64,000 nt of DNA from Tolypeutes matacus (Eukaryota; Chordata; Mammalia; Cingulata; Chlamyphoridae): NCBI GenBank assembly GCA_026826555.1, contig JAKSZT010005175.1, positions 1,948,118-2,012,117 of the forward strand, read 5' to 3'. Shown here one piece after another: positions 11,880-23,510 of the stretch. The translations under genes were made by a program, and so were the position numbers. A model generated the notes under the pieces. That model ran no database searches. It was not told the DNA's origin and was given only the letters and a program-made list of their open reading frames with translations. Numbering within the stretch: the first letter of the stretch is position 1; the number at the start of each line of letters is the position of its first letter.

Positions 11880-12612
11880 TAAACAAAAACAGCCTGCATC
11901 CTTCAAAAACATTGAATAAAAAGTGACATATAAATTTTGGAGAAAAACATCAAATTACAGATCAAGAAATTCCAAACCTCCCAAACAAGTTAAATTCAAA
12001 TACTTCAAAATACACATACCACTCACCTCCTTCCATGCAGAATCACATCATAATGAAGCAAAAAAAAAAAAAAAAAAAAGTAAAGAACCACTTCAGAGTA
12101 GACAATGGGGCAGACAGATAACATGGCAGAAAGGGAGAGAAAAGGGAAAAAGTTTGGGGGAGTGTGGAGCAGGGAACACAACAATTAACACTGGATTCCC
12201 ATAAAAAAAAGCAATAATAATAAGAAGAAATCTAAAAAGTGTGAGAAAGCAAAAAGAAAAATAATTCTGTATTTTGTGAAAATTTATGTGAAAATCAAGT
12301 GTGATATGGAAACATTTAAAATAAATGAAAGCTCAAATTATTTCTTGGCAATAGCCTGCAGTAGAAGAAAAACTAAAGTTCACCAGCATGAAGAAAATAA
12401 TGAGAGGAAAAACTGAATGTACAGAGAGATATTTTTGAGAGGTGATATTTTAAAAGTTTATTATTGTTGATGTTGGAATGATGAAGATACCCTAGGAATG
12501 ACTGGAGTGATGAATGCACAACTGTGTGGTTATACTGAATGCCATTGATTGTACGCTTTGGATGGATTTATGCTTTATTAATGTGTATCAATAAAATTGA
12601 TTTGTTAAAAAT
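11880..12612 (+). mobile_element. LINE-1 fragment(s) with a clear 3' end
   Basis: The last 130 bases (about 12480-12612) match the 3' terminus of the L1 at 10700-10838: ATGCACAACT, TATACTGAATGC, then ATCAATAAAA and a short A-run. The part before it (11880-12260) has an L1 ORF1-like look (ACACATACCACT..., AATCACATCATAATGAA) and contains a run of 19 adenines at about 12061. Whether both belong to one truncated, internally deleted insertion cannot be decided by eye. Confidence 0.6.
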
Positions 12613-12814
12613 GAAGAGTGCAGTTCATAGAAATATATGAAATTTCTGTTAAAGTCAACTGTGTACAACAAAATACTAGCATTGTATTTTCAAATTTGTA
12701 ATATATAGGAAACAATGGCTGGAATGACTAGGAACACATGAAATTAGTGATGTAGAGGTTTATTATACTTTTATATGAAGAGGTGAGATAATATTTTTTC
12801 CTTTTATGTTAGCG

Positions 12815-13010
12815 AGGTTAAATATTTACAGAAAAAAAATCATGTAGAATGTACAGATGTCCCATGTACTCCTTCATAAACACAGCTTACCTATTATTAA
12901 CACTTTGTATCAGTGTGGTGTTTTAATTACTATTGTTGAAACTGTATTATTATAAATATAATGTCAAGTGCCATCCATAATTTACTTTAGAGTTCACTTT
13001 TTGTATTGTA
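12815..13010 (-). repeat. Old L1M 3'-UTR remnant, antisense
   Basis: The succession CTATTATTAACACTTTGTATCAGTGTGG, read as shorter blocks, followed by TAGAGTTCACTTTTTGTATTG, matches the antisense L1M 3'-UTR theme in which a CATTAGTGTGGTACA block precedes a GTTCACTCTTTGTGTTG block. Strongly diverged. It may be the 3' end of the minus-strand L1 that continues from 13502, separated from it by the LTR. Confidence 0.5.
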
Positions 13011-13018
13011 AAATTCTG

Positions 13019-13044
13019 TTTTTTGTTTGTTTGTTTGTTTGTTT
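13019..13044. repeat. (TTTG)n microsatellite
   Basis: About six TTTG units in an otherwise T-rich stretch just upstream of the MaLR-like LTR. Confidence 0.85.
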
Positions 13045-13059
13045 CAAATTTTCATTGTC

Positions 13060-13496
13060 CTTCCCCTCTGGGCTTCCAGTTCTCTCTCTCCTGGTGTAGG
13101 GCTCATTTCATGCCAGGCTTTCTATATCAGTCTCAGCTATTCTGTTCTGGTCTCATCCCATGATCAGCTGCACACTATCAGGTAAATGGCTCATCTCCTC
13201 CTGGGGCCCCAGGATAAAAAACAATCTTCCTGTGTGTCTATTCCTGTCTATCACAGTCAGGCTTTCTCTGCGACACCACTTATATTAGACCAAGCGGGAC
13301 GGAGACATGACCTGAGTTATCCCTTACTGATGTAGCCCAATCAAAAGCCACAAATTGATTTTATCAAGTAATCTTAATCAAAGACCCTTCAAATGAATTT
13401 AATACAATCAAAAGGTATCACATCAAGTAGAATAGCTTAGTTTACAAACATAATCTTTCTCCTTTTGGGATTCATAAATAATTTCAAACTGTCGCA
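13060..13496 (+). mobile_element. 5'-incomplete MaLR-like LTR
   Basis: Its right part is collinear with the two complete LTRs at 54185-54743 and 55164-55717. Shared blocks include a TGGCTCATCTCCTC-type block, CCAATCAAAAGCC, TTTACAAACATAATCTTTCTCC, TTGGGATTCATAAATAATTTCAAACTG and the CA terminus at 13496 (these strings are given in short pieces). The 5' third is missing or replaced by the (TTTG)n tract. It interrupts a minus-strand L1, whose coding part resumes at 13502. Confidence 0.65.
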
Positions 13497-15841
13497 GTGG
13501 GTGTCCTACTTTTGTCCCTTATTTTGGGAAACCTTTTTTTTTTTATCACCATTGAAACTGGTGTTAGCTGTGGCATTTTCATTTATGACCTCTGTCATAT
13601 TGAGATAATTTCATACTATTACTAGTTTTTTGAGTTTTTTTTTTAAATCATTAATGATTTCTGTTTTATCAAATAACTTCTGCATCAATTGAGATGATTA
13701 TATGATTTTTTTTTTACTTTGTTGTATTAATGTGATGTTTTATATAAGTAAATTTTCTTATGTTTCTTCAACAACCACCATTGCCTACCTAGAATAATTC
13801 CCACTTGATCATTATATAATTCTTTAAAAGTGCTGATGGATTACATTCCTAGTATTTTGTTGAGTATTTCTTGCACTTATAATCACTATTTGTCCATAGT
13901 TATATCATCATATCATTATCTGAATTTGGTATTAGAGTGACGTTCACCTCATAGAATGAATTGGGAAATGTCCACTCTAATTCAATTTTTTGGAGTAATT
14001 TAAGAAGGATTGGTGTTTTATAATATTTGGTGTAATTTAACAGTTAGCCCATTTAGTCCTGCTATTTTCTTTCTTGGGAAGTTTTAAATTACTGGTTTGA
14101 TCACTTTAGTTGTTATTGTTCTGTTGAGATCTTCTATTTTATATTCATTCAGTGTATATATCTTGTGTATTTCTGATACTTTGGATTTTTAATATAGGTT
14201 ATCTCATCTTAGAGGGTACAATTATTTATAGTATCCTCTTATAATATATTTTTTTTAATTTTTGTGGGATTGATGTTAATGTCCCTCCTCTCATTTCTGA
14301 TTTTAGTTATTTGTGAACTTTCTCATGTTTTCTTTGTCAGTGTATCTAATGTTTTGTTGATTTTAATGCTATTTACAAAGAAGCAGTTTTTGGCTTTGTT
14401 GAGTCTTTCTATTGTGTTTTTATTCTCTATTTCATTTATCCCCACTAGAATCTTTATTTCCTTCCTACTGTTCTCTTTCAGTTTATTTTGCTGTTCTATT
14501 TCTAGTACCTTAAGTTGAGAAGTCAGGTCTATTGGAGATCTTTCTTCTTTTTGTTGTAAAAATTCAGAGCTATAAATTTTCTCTCACAACTGTTTTGCTG
14601 CATCCTGTATGTTTTGGTGTTTTAGTTTTCTTCATTTGTCTCAAAACATTTCCTAATTGCCTTTGTAATTTCTTCTCTGATCCACTGGGTGTTAAGAATG
14701 TCTTTTTAAATTTTCATATATTAGTGAAATTTCCATTTATTCCTCAGTTAGTGATTTCTTGCATCATTCTAGTATTGCCAGAGAAGATTTCTTATATGAT
14801 TTCAATATTTTTAACTTTATAAATAATTGTTTTGTGGCCCAGTGTATGTTCTGTTTTATAGAGTGATCAATGTGCACTAGAGAAGAATCTGTATTATGCT
14901 CTTGTTGGGTGAAGAGTCCTACATATGTCATTTAGTTCTAGTTTGTTAGAGTATCATTCAGCTGTTCTATTTCCTTATCAATCTTCTATCTAGATGTTCA
15001 ATCCATTATTCAATATGGTGTATTGAAATCTCTTACAATTAACAAAGAATCATCTATGTTTCCTTTCAAATTTGACAATATTTCTTCATTATTGTGGGAC
15101 TGGGTTTTGTGCTTATATTTATTTATAATTATCTTCTTGTTGAATTAACTCCTTCATCAATACATATTTTTCTCCTTTGTCCTTTCTCCTTTGTCCCTTT
15201 AAAAAGTTTTTGATTTGAAGTATTTTATCTGATTCCTATACCTTCCTACTTTAGATTACAATTTGCATTATATATTTTACCATCATTTCCTGTCAACCTC
15301 CTGTGTCTTTGCATATAAAGTGTGTTCCTTTTAAACAACATATACTCAGGTCATATTTTACAGCCATTGTGCTAATCTCTTTGTTTTGATTAAAGAATTT
15401 AGTCCATTTATATTTAAAAGAGCTGCTCCACCTGCAGAATTTTCTTCCATTTTTTTTTCTCATTTTGTGCTTTGTAAGATTTACACCTTTTCTTTCCCCA
15501 TGTTTCGTCCATTAAGGTCTACTTTGTATTCTTTGGTAGTGTACCACTTTGCATCTCTTTTCATTTCCTTCTACTTATTTTTTTAAAAGATATTTTCCTT
15601 GTGGTTACCATGGGACTTAACTACAACATCAAAATATGTAAATATATATATATCTTTTTCCTGTAGTTTCCCTTGATTTAGCTGAAAGTATAAACAAAAA
15701 TATCTTTCAACTGACTTTGTGAAATTAATTCTCTGAATTTAAATAAATTTCCTGAGAATGAAAAAAACAAACAAAAAATATGTAAAAATCTTGTTTGATT
15801 CAATGACAACTTAACTTCAAAAACATATGCAGACAATGTTT

Positions 15842-17479
15842 GTTTTTCCCCATATTCTTTTTAAAAATATTTTTATTTTTAAAGAAGCTTTAGATTACAT
15901 AAATCTTACATTAAAGGTTCCCGTATGCCCCCCTCCGCACCTCCCACAGTTTCCTATATTAACATACTCTTTAGTGTGGTATATTTGTTATAATTCATGA
16001 ACCCATATTGAAGCATTGCTACTAACCATGACTACAGTTTACATTATAGTTTACACTGTCATGCTCAGTTTTGTAGGGTATGACAAAATATACAATAGTC
16101 TGTACCTGTCACTGCAATGTCATGCAGAACAAATCCAATGTCCTAAATGCCTACATATTAGACCTATTCTGCCCTCTTTCATCCCTCAGAACCACTAGTA
16201 TCCACTGCCTTTATACCCATGATAAGAGTTCTTCCGTTGCTAGCATAATAATAAGTCTATGGCCGAATAATAATGTCTACTTCAGTCCATTGTTAATTCC
16301 CCAATCTTGAGGATTTGGGGATGGTGATGCCTACTATGCTTCTAACTGAGAGGGCACTTAGATCCCATGGAGGCAGATGGATAGAGCTATCTTGCTTGCA
16401 GTTGTAGACACTCTCTGTTCCTTAGGATGGGCATTACCCATCATCATCTCCTTGTTAGTTGTCTTGTGTGAGTCCAATGACCTGAAGAGTAGGTGTTGCA
16501 ACTTGGCTGAAATTCAGGGCTCAATGATCATATGGACAAACCAAATATTTAAGTCTCTGGGACATATATTTATCAAGTATAGTGCTAATTATAGGTTCAA
16601 ATCAAAGGGGCAGAAGAGCCATGTGTAGAAAACCTATAAAGGAATCCAACTCTTTTGCACTGGGGAACATAAATTCCAAAGTAAGGCGCACAGATAGGGT
16701 GCTGCATTCCTGAGTTGTCTGCCTGTTTATAGTTTCTGGATATCTCTAGAGCCTCAGGAGCTCAGCTATTTGAGGCACTGTTTACTGTGGCAGTCAATGC
16801 GATCCTGCTAAGACTTGCATAAGCATAACCTCTTATTTTGCTGACTTCATATTTGGAGAGGTTTTGGATCACAGAAGTGTCACAGCATTGGTGGGAAAGA
16901 TCACTTGTTTAGGGTGTCAGTGATGTGGGGATGCATGGGAAGAGTTTCACCTGGGGCATGCCTCTATGACATATGAATATGTTCAAGTGTTCATGGAACA
17001 TTGTCTCAGTGGGTGGAGAGCCACAAAATAACTGAATATTGAATTCCCATCCTGGGGAGTTCTGCTACATTTTGTAATAGGATAGCAAGAAACCCCCTAG
17101 TACAAAGGGAATGTCTAGCGAAGGAAGATAGACCATTATGCCAAGCCCTTGATATTTATGATTGTACTTACTCTTTTCTTATGAAATTGAAACATATCCC
17201 AATTTTACATGTTTCCTAAGAGTTACCTCCTGAAAGGCTCCTTTTTGTTTCTAAGCCAAACTCACCATATAAACACACTACCTTCCCCCTGGTGTGGGAC
17301 ATGACACCTAGGTATGAAACTCCCTGGCACCAATGGATTATTACCAAGTACCAACTAGCAATGCATGTGGAAAAAGACGTTGACCAAAAGGGGAAAATGG
17401 TAAATACAAATGAGGTTTTATGGCTAAGAGATTTCAAAGTGAGTCAGTTGGTCATTCCAGAGGTTATATTTATTCAAGA
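15842..17479 (-). mobile_element. XR insertion with 5' inversion and 11-bp target duplication
   Basis: A perfect 11-bp duplication, AGACAATGTTT, flanks the element at 15831-15841 and 17480-17490. The 3' segment (15842-16870) is in minus orientation with its T-rich tail on the left. The 5' segment (16871-17479) is in plus orientation, so the two parts point away from each other. In XR coordinates the outer end of the inverted part and the start of the 3' part meet at the same AGAGGTTAT-type block. That is the layout left by twin priming during L1-type target-primed reverse transcription. No reading frame is conserved with other XR copies. The interrupted host is an older L1. Confidence 0.82.
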
Positions 17480-17490
17480 AGACAATGTTT

Positions 17491-17720
17491 CTTATTTTTT
17501 TATTATTTTTATTTTTATTTTTATTTTTTAAAAGCTACTTACATTACATAAATGTTGCACAAAAAATATAGGGATTCCCATATGCCCCACTCTCCATACT
17601 TCCCAAACACTCTCACATAAACATGTTTCATTAGTGTGGCACATTCATTGCAATTGATAAACACACCCTGGGGCTATGCCATTAAACGTGGACCATAGTT
17701 CATATTACTTCTCCATCCCC
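17491..17720 (-). mobile_element. 5'-truncated XR tail
   Basis: A T-rich tail of ATTTTT repeats (17497-17531) is followed by ACATTACATAAATG, the GGGATTCCCATATGCCCC block (17572) and TAGTGTGGCACATTC (17633), the reverse complement of the XR 3' end. It lies directly beside the target duplication of the larger XR copy, so two insertions of the family hit the same spot. After about 17720 the L1 resumes. Confidence 0.72.
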
Positions 17721-20700
17721 CTATCATTTTGTTTTATTGTTTCAATTTATATCGTTACTCATTATATATCTTTAACCATCAATTTGTCATTTTTACACAT
17801 TTGCTTTTTCGAATCTCTACAAATAAAAAGTGGTGTTATAAAAAATACAATAAAATAATACTGGGTTTTATAATTACCATATGTTTACTTTATCCAGAAA
17901 TCAGTATGACTTCATACTGCCTCAATCCCTGTCCACTGTCTTCTCCTTTTTGTCTGAAGAACTTCTTTTCACTTTGTTTAACATATCTACAGGTGAAAAT
18001 TTCCCTCAACATGTACTAATCTGGGAAATTCTTAATCTCTCCCTCATTTTTAAAGCAATCTTGCTGGATATAAAATTCTTTATTGAAATTGTTTTCTCTC
18101 AGCACTAAAATATTTCAACTCACTACCTTTTTGCCTGTATGTTTCTGATGGGAAATTGGCACCTCATTTTATAGGGACAGTATTTTATATAATGTGCTGC
18201 TTTTCTCTTGCAAGTTAAAGAACTCTTCCTTTACCTTGTATTCTACAGTTTGACTATGTTGTGTCTGTACATAGTTCTCTTCAAGTTTATATGTTTGATG
18301 TTCATTAGTCTTCATTAATATTTGTATTCACCTCTTTTGTTAAATTTGAGTTCTCTGCAATTATGTCTTTGAATATTCCTCTTATCTCTTTCTTTCTTTC
18401 TTCTTCTAGTATACCTGTTCTGAATATATTGGTATTTTTTAATGTATCCCCAAATCTCTTTGACTTTCTTCATTTTTTTCAATTTTTTTCCCCTGGTCTT
18501 CAGAAGGAATCATTCTAATTGCCTTATCTTCAAGTTCAATGATTCTTTCTTTTGTATATCCAAAACCTGGGATTCTTCTTTTATGATTTCTGAAGTTTTA
18601 TCTTGTTATATAGATGTTTCAAAATTTGTTGTGTCTTTTTATTGAAAACATTTGTTGTACAACATATATTTTATATTTTAACATTTTAACTATGAGACTT
18701 AGTCCTTGAGCTGTATGTTTCTCAACTATGTATCAGCTACTGAGAGAAGTCCATTTATTTGAGTCTCAGTAGCTAACAAATACATACAAAACTTGCACAA
18801 AAATAAGCTGTCACTGTCTTTGAAAATCAGCTCTGTGTTGGATGGACCTCTTCTTCATGCTTTAGTTCTCCTATCAAGAAATTCAGCCTCAGGCAAAATT
18901 TGGGGTCTCTCCTTCTTTTGGAGGCTCTGTCTTATACTGGGCTTGTATCCTGGCCATAGAAATCCCCCTGTTTATGGGAATTGGAATACCTCCTTTAGCC
19001 TTATGAAATAGACTTTCAGGGCACTGTATTAGATGTCATAAAGCCAGGAATCCTTTGCCTCAGGATGCTTTGTTGATTGTTTATATCACTATTCTTACTG
19101 TCTACAAGCAGTTTCTGCCCCCATAGCAAGTTCTAGGAGAGAGAGACAAAGATGTGTATCCTGGATCTGGCTTTCAGGCTGCCACTAGATAGATTGAAAC
19201 CAGATGCACCCCACTGTGCACGTAGAGACTACTCTATTCACTCTAAATCAGGATGAAGGAGCCATTATTGAGAGCACAGGGGAGAGCTGGGGAATAGGCC
19301 AGCAATTGGTACCAGTTTTAAGTTGCATTTTCTTGATTCATTGCTAATCCAGTTACGGGAATCATTTTACTGCTTTCTGGAGTTTTGATAAGGAGAGCTC
19401 AACCACTTTTTGCTAGTCATAAAAGATTCTGTGGACATCCAGAAACTGGAAGTGCCGTACCCTGCCATTTGATTGTCTAGAAGCAATCATATTAATATTA
19501 AATGCACTAAAATATTTTAAGTAGATCAATTTTATTCCCTAGAAATGTTTAGATATATAGAAAATATAATGGAATATAATATAATGAGGTATGTTTAAAA
19601 AATCCACCACAAAGAATAAAATTTCATATTTAATATTTTATTAATCAAAAAGAAGCCAGGAGAGAAGAATCAGAATTTCAAACCTATATGAAATAAATTG
19701 AAAACAACCCATAATTACTTAAATGTAAGTCTAATAAACACTCTCATTTTTTAAGGCACAGTAATTGACTCTCTTAAAACATGACACAACTATTTGATGT
19801 CTAAAAGAAACAAGTGAATAGTTAAAGGAGGTCCAGATAACCTGTTGATATAAGCATATAAATGTAACTGTGCAAAATAGTACTATTAGAAAAAAAATAG
19901 ACTTCTTTATTCCAGAGATATGAAGAACAGTATAAAATCAAAATAGATCTAATCTTTTCAGAAAATTATAAAAATCCTTGACAGCTTTAAAACACATAAA
20001 ACAAAATTTGACCAAATCAAATTGAGGAATAATTAAAAAAAAAAACAAAAAAACAGTGGCATTGAATATTTATCAGTGAGTAAATTCTAATTTTGTTGAA
20101 ATTTAGTACAAAGGAGTCATGTTTCCTTTCTGTTTCATGCTCCTAATCTTCTTCCAAAATTGTTTTACTATTAGAGATGACATATTGGAATCCCACCGAT
20201 ATTCACATTAAAGTGATGTCTTAAAATTAGTTTTGAGAATTATCTTTTCTTTTAGATTTTACTTATATTATTTGAAAGAACAATTAACAACTATAAAAAT
20301 TAATTTAAATGCTGTGGTGAGAAATTCATTTTTGGTGATTTTGCAAGGAGTAGGCATAGCTTATTGGGTTAGAATTGACAAAGAAAATATCCACCAGTCT
20401 CTACTTTGGCTTAAACCACATGGTTAACTGTTGAGAAATAAATTGATGTTGGCATTTTGATCTCCAAGTAAGCTTTCCTTAATATCATTGCATTTTTGAT
20501 GAAGAAAATAATTGTATTTCCAAAATTCATAAAATATGTAATACAATATTTGTAACACCTTGATCCATAACATATTTTCTCCTAACATTGTGAAGTGTAA
20601 AGTTTTCTGTATAAGTTGCTTATAAAGCTACTTAAAAATTATTTTTATTTTCATTAATTAATGTAAGATTCATAATACATTTCAATTGGTTATAAAGTAG

Positions 20701-21829
20701 AGAAGTGAGACTTTGGCCATTAAATAAATTATAAAACGTTCCTTCAACACAGAATAGTTTTTCACTTTCTTCTCTCGTATCTTTAAATGCAATAAATGGC
20801 AAAACACAAAAATAATAAAACAAGTTTCACAAACATTGTTGTGCCTGAATACAACAATAAACGTGCTATGTAAATGAGTAAGGCAATACTGCCAAAACTA
20901 AATGGTGAAATTCCAACATGTTTTCCTTTAGGTGCCTCTCAAATGCCCATTCATCAGCTGCTACACAATCCTAGAAAGATGGTAGTTATGGTGCACCACC
21001 TAATCCAAAACAGATGGAATTGTACACTTTACAAAAGTCTGGTATAACAAAGATGAAAGTGTATAATAAATATTTAATAACAAAACCATATATTACTGAA
21101 AATACAGTGTGATAAAAGTATGTAAATTCATAAGTATACCTAAAAATCAGCATTACATGCTCAAAAGAAAATAAGTAGATGGAAATACATTTAAATATTA
21201 ATAACATTTAGGAATGAATTTCATTTTCCTCTTCGAATTTTGTTCTATTCTAATTTTTGTGCAATAAACAATGTCTACCAACATGATAGTGTCACACATT
21301 TAAATATAATGTGCTGTTCCATCCCTGGTCATTTGTGAGCTGGCCTTTAAGACACAGATTAATAAATTATATCTCTAGAAATACCTTCTTTTTTATTCAG
21401 TCATAAATTTGAGAATCAGATAAAATCCTAAGATATGATGCTTAACATTATATGGTTTCTATGGGGAAAACAGCTCTCTGTTATAAATCTCACACGGATG
21501 CATTAATTGTTCAACTTTTATTCTTCTAATCATGCCAAGCAATTTATCTTTGAAATTGGTCCCAGAGATTATCAAACCTTGCGTTAACATGAACATGCAA
21601 TATTCATTATAAGAGCTGCTGCGGCATTATCAGGTAAAAGACAAGGGATAATCTGCTATGCTTATGTTCACAGTAGTTCTCTGGTATACTTGTGAGACAT
21701 AATTTCCAGGTAAATTTTCTATTTAACCATGATCTGAACAAAATTTTTAGGTAGATATATTTTATCTCAGAGCAAAACAGAAATGCATGCAAAAAAATTA
21801 ATCGTATGTTATCTCAAAAGAGTACAAAT

Positions 21830-22011
21830 TTTTTTTTAAGATTTTATTTATTTATTTATTCATTTATCCCCCCCTTGCTGCTTGTGCTCGCTGGGTCAGC
21901 TAACCACACCGTGCGAGCGGGCTTGCCTTCACCAGGAGGCCCCGGGAACCAAACCCGGGGCCTCCCATATGGTAAACGGGAGCCCTACTGATTGAGCCAC
22001 AGCCGCTTCCT
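21830..22011 (-). mobile_element. tRNA-derived SINE (DAS-like), nearly intact
   Basis: On the minus strand the element starts with GGAAGCGGCTGTGGCTCAAT at 22010, containing an A-box-like motif. A B-box-like GGGTTTGGTTCCC lies at about 21945-21957, and the tail is an A-rich (AAAT)n run (21838-21870). A 7-bp duplication TACAAAT flanks it at 21823-21829 and 22012-22018. The RNA polymerase III promoter boxes are little altered, which suggests a young insertion. Such DAS-type SINEs are known from xenarthrans, which is my main taxonomic clue. The homologous position in copy B (about 35455) lacks it. Confidence 0.85.
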
Positions 22012-22682
22012 TACAAATATTATATCACAGAAATTTCAGACTCCTTAAATAATTTTCATATTTTATTTGTGAGAAAACTTGAGGTTGACATTAATAGATA
22101 AAGCTGGAAATGTTTTTTTCAATAATTACAGCTCCTGGAAACTAATATTCTCAGTTGAAGTGTTTTAGTTTATTAAAAAGAATATTGGTACATTATGAAA
22201 AAAATTTGTGTATACATACTCATAGCATGTAGTTTTTACCTAAGTAATGCCAGGATTTGTAGAAATGGAAAAGTACAATTGACAGAAATCAGTCATCAAG
22301 CAACATATGTATATACACTGGAAATATAATTTTTGGAAAAAATTCGATTTTAAATAATCACATAAAAACTTATCTTCTGAAAATTAATGCTAATGTGTGT
22401 TCTGTAATATTAATTCTACCAGTAAAATAGCCTAGGAATTTAATTTCTGATCTGTCATTTGTAATAAATAACATGATTTAAATGCAGAGTGAAAAATGTA
22501 TAAATCTCTCTATTGTTGTTTGTTATACATCTAGTACGTTTTCCTGTTTTTCTGAAGTTAATTTTAAGTAGGAATATGTTATTAGTGTGATATCATGACT
22601 CATTGAATCTTGGTAGAATCAACAACACTTAGTGGTTGTGACTGGATAGGATAAATTTCTGTGCCCTTTTTATTATCTAGTA

Positions 22683-23178
22683 CAGGCTTCTTAACTTTTG
22701 TTGTTCCATGGACCCCTTTGCCAGTCAGGTGAAAACCACAAACCCCTTCTCAGAATGTAGCTGCAGATAGCTTTGACACTCAACATTGGCATGTCTTTAA
22801 AGTAAACTTTAAGATTATTCAAAATTATGTTTTACAACTTTCCCATAAATTTCAATACCTGATAACCTGACACATTGCAACACCTGTTCAAATGGTCATT
22901 TTTGACAAACATTTAGAAATTCAAGCTTTCCCACAGCATCATAAATCCATCTCCGCCATCCTTACTAACCTTTTTGCAGGCAATTATCCACTGCACTAAG
23001 AACACGCTACATCAAAATAAAAATCGTACTAAGTCCACACTGTACTGTAGATTATTTAATAAATACATTACACCCACACCAACATGTCCCCACAAGAACA
23101 ATGTTTTTATGAATTTTCAAGTCAAGCTAATGGACCTCCTGAAATTGGACTCCATGGACCTCTGGTTAAAAACCCTTG
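22683..23178. mobile_element. Non-autonomous hAT-type DNA transposon with 8-bp TSD
   Basis: The left end CAGGCTTCTTAAC and the inverted right end (GGTTAAAAACCCTTG, reverse complement CAAGGGTTTTTAACC) form imperfect terminal inverted repeats. The interior holds a CCATGGACCCC motif near the left end and a CTCCATGGACCTC motif near the right end. An 8-bp duplication, ATCTAGTA (22675-22682) and ATCCAGTA (23179-23186), differs at one base; 8 bp is the hAT superfamily norm. At about 496 bp it encodes no transposase, so it is a MITE-like derivative. The matching site in copy B, near 36125, is unoccupied. Confidence 0.8.
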
Positions 23179-23510
23179 ATCCAGTATATTGGTTTAAGAT
23201 TAATACCTATAGTACAATATTTCATCTGGATAACTACCTAGAACAAGGGAAGTATTTATAATAGTGTTTAGTTCCTTTTAATTATGCAATATATAAGGGC
23301 TTCTACCATATAACATCAATTGATGATTTATTCCTTATTTATATTTGGCAGTCATTCTCTAACAGTTTTAAGTCATAGTTTGTAAACTACTCATTATTAT
23401 GACATTCTAGAATCATTAAACTAATTTTTTTAAAAAGCCAGATCATTCATTAAAACAAATATCATTTTGAATTCATTTTTACTAAGTATCACCTGTAATT
23501 CCTCAACAGT

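Larger units (their letters stand above)
13502..19470 (-). mobile_element. Near full-length antisense LINE-1 (L1M type), copy A, interrupted by XR
   Basis: Read on the minus strand the order is 5'-UTR (19470-18640), ORF1 coiled-coil region (18640-17730), inter-ORF/upstream region (15830-15600), endonuclease (15400-14850) and reverse transcriptase (14850-13510). Diagnostic antisense phrases are AATAAAAAGTGGTGTTA (17822), GCTGGATATAAAATTCTT (18063), the TTCTTCAAGTTCAATGATTC-type motif near 18530 and the endonuclease block ATGTGCACTAGAGAAG (14871). The L1 is split by a 1.64-kb XR insertion (15842-17479) and a second XR tail at 17491-17720. Its 5' end junction at about 19470 is followed by unique flank that is also found next to the L1 at 25060-27955, which shows that this L1 predates the tandem duplication. 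No intact frame remains. Confidence 0.75.
19471..23510 (+). other. 5' flank of OR pseudogene A (duplication copy A)
   Basis: The stretch is non-coding and largely unique apart from one SINE and one hAT element. It aligns in order with copy B: 19490-19700 to 27965-28170, 19705-21820 to 33376-35450, and 22020-22680 plus 23187-23510 to 35470-36460. Anchor points include the pre-insertion site ATAATTACTTAAATGTAAG at 19711-19729. A pyrimidine-rich AATTCCTCAACAG (ending about 23509) resembles the 3' splice site that precedes the single coding exon of OR genes. No promoter could be identified. Confidence 0.7.

Noticed and set aside
21830..22011. Functional tRNA gene
   Set aside because: A and B boxes are present, but the unit has a SINE body, an A-rich tail and a target duplication, so it is a retroposon.
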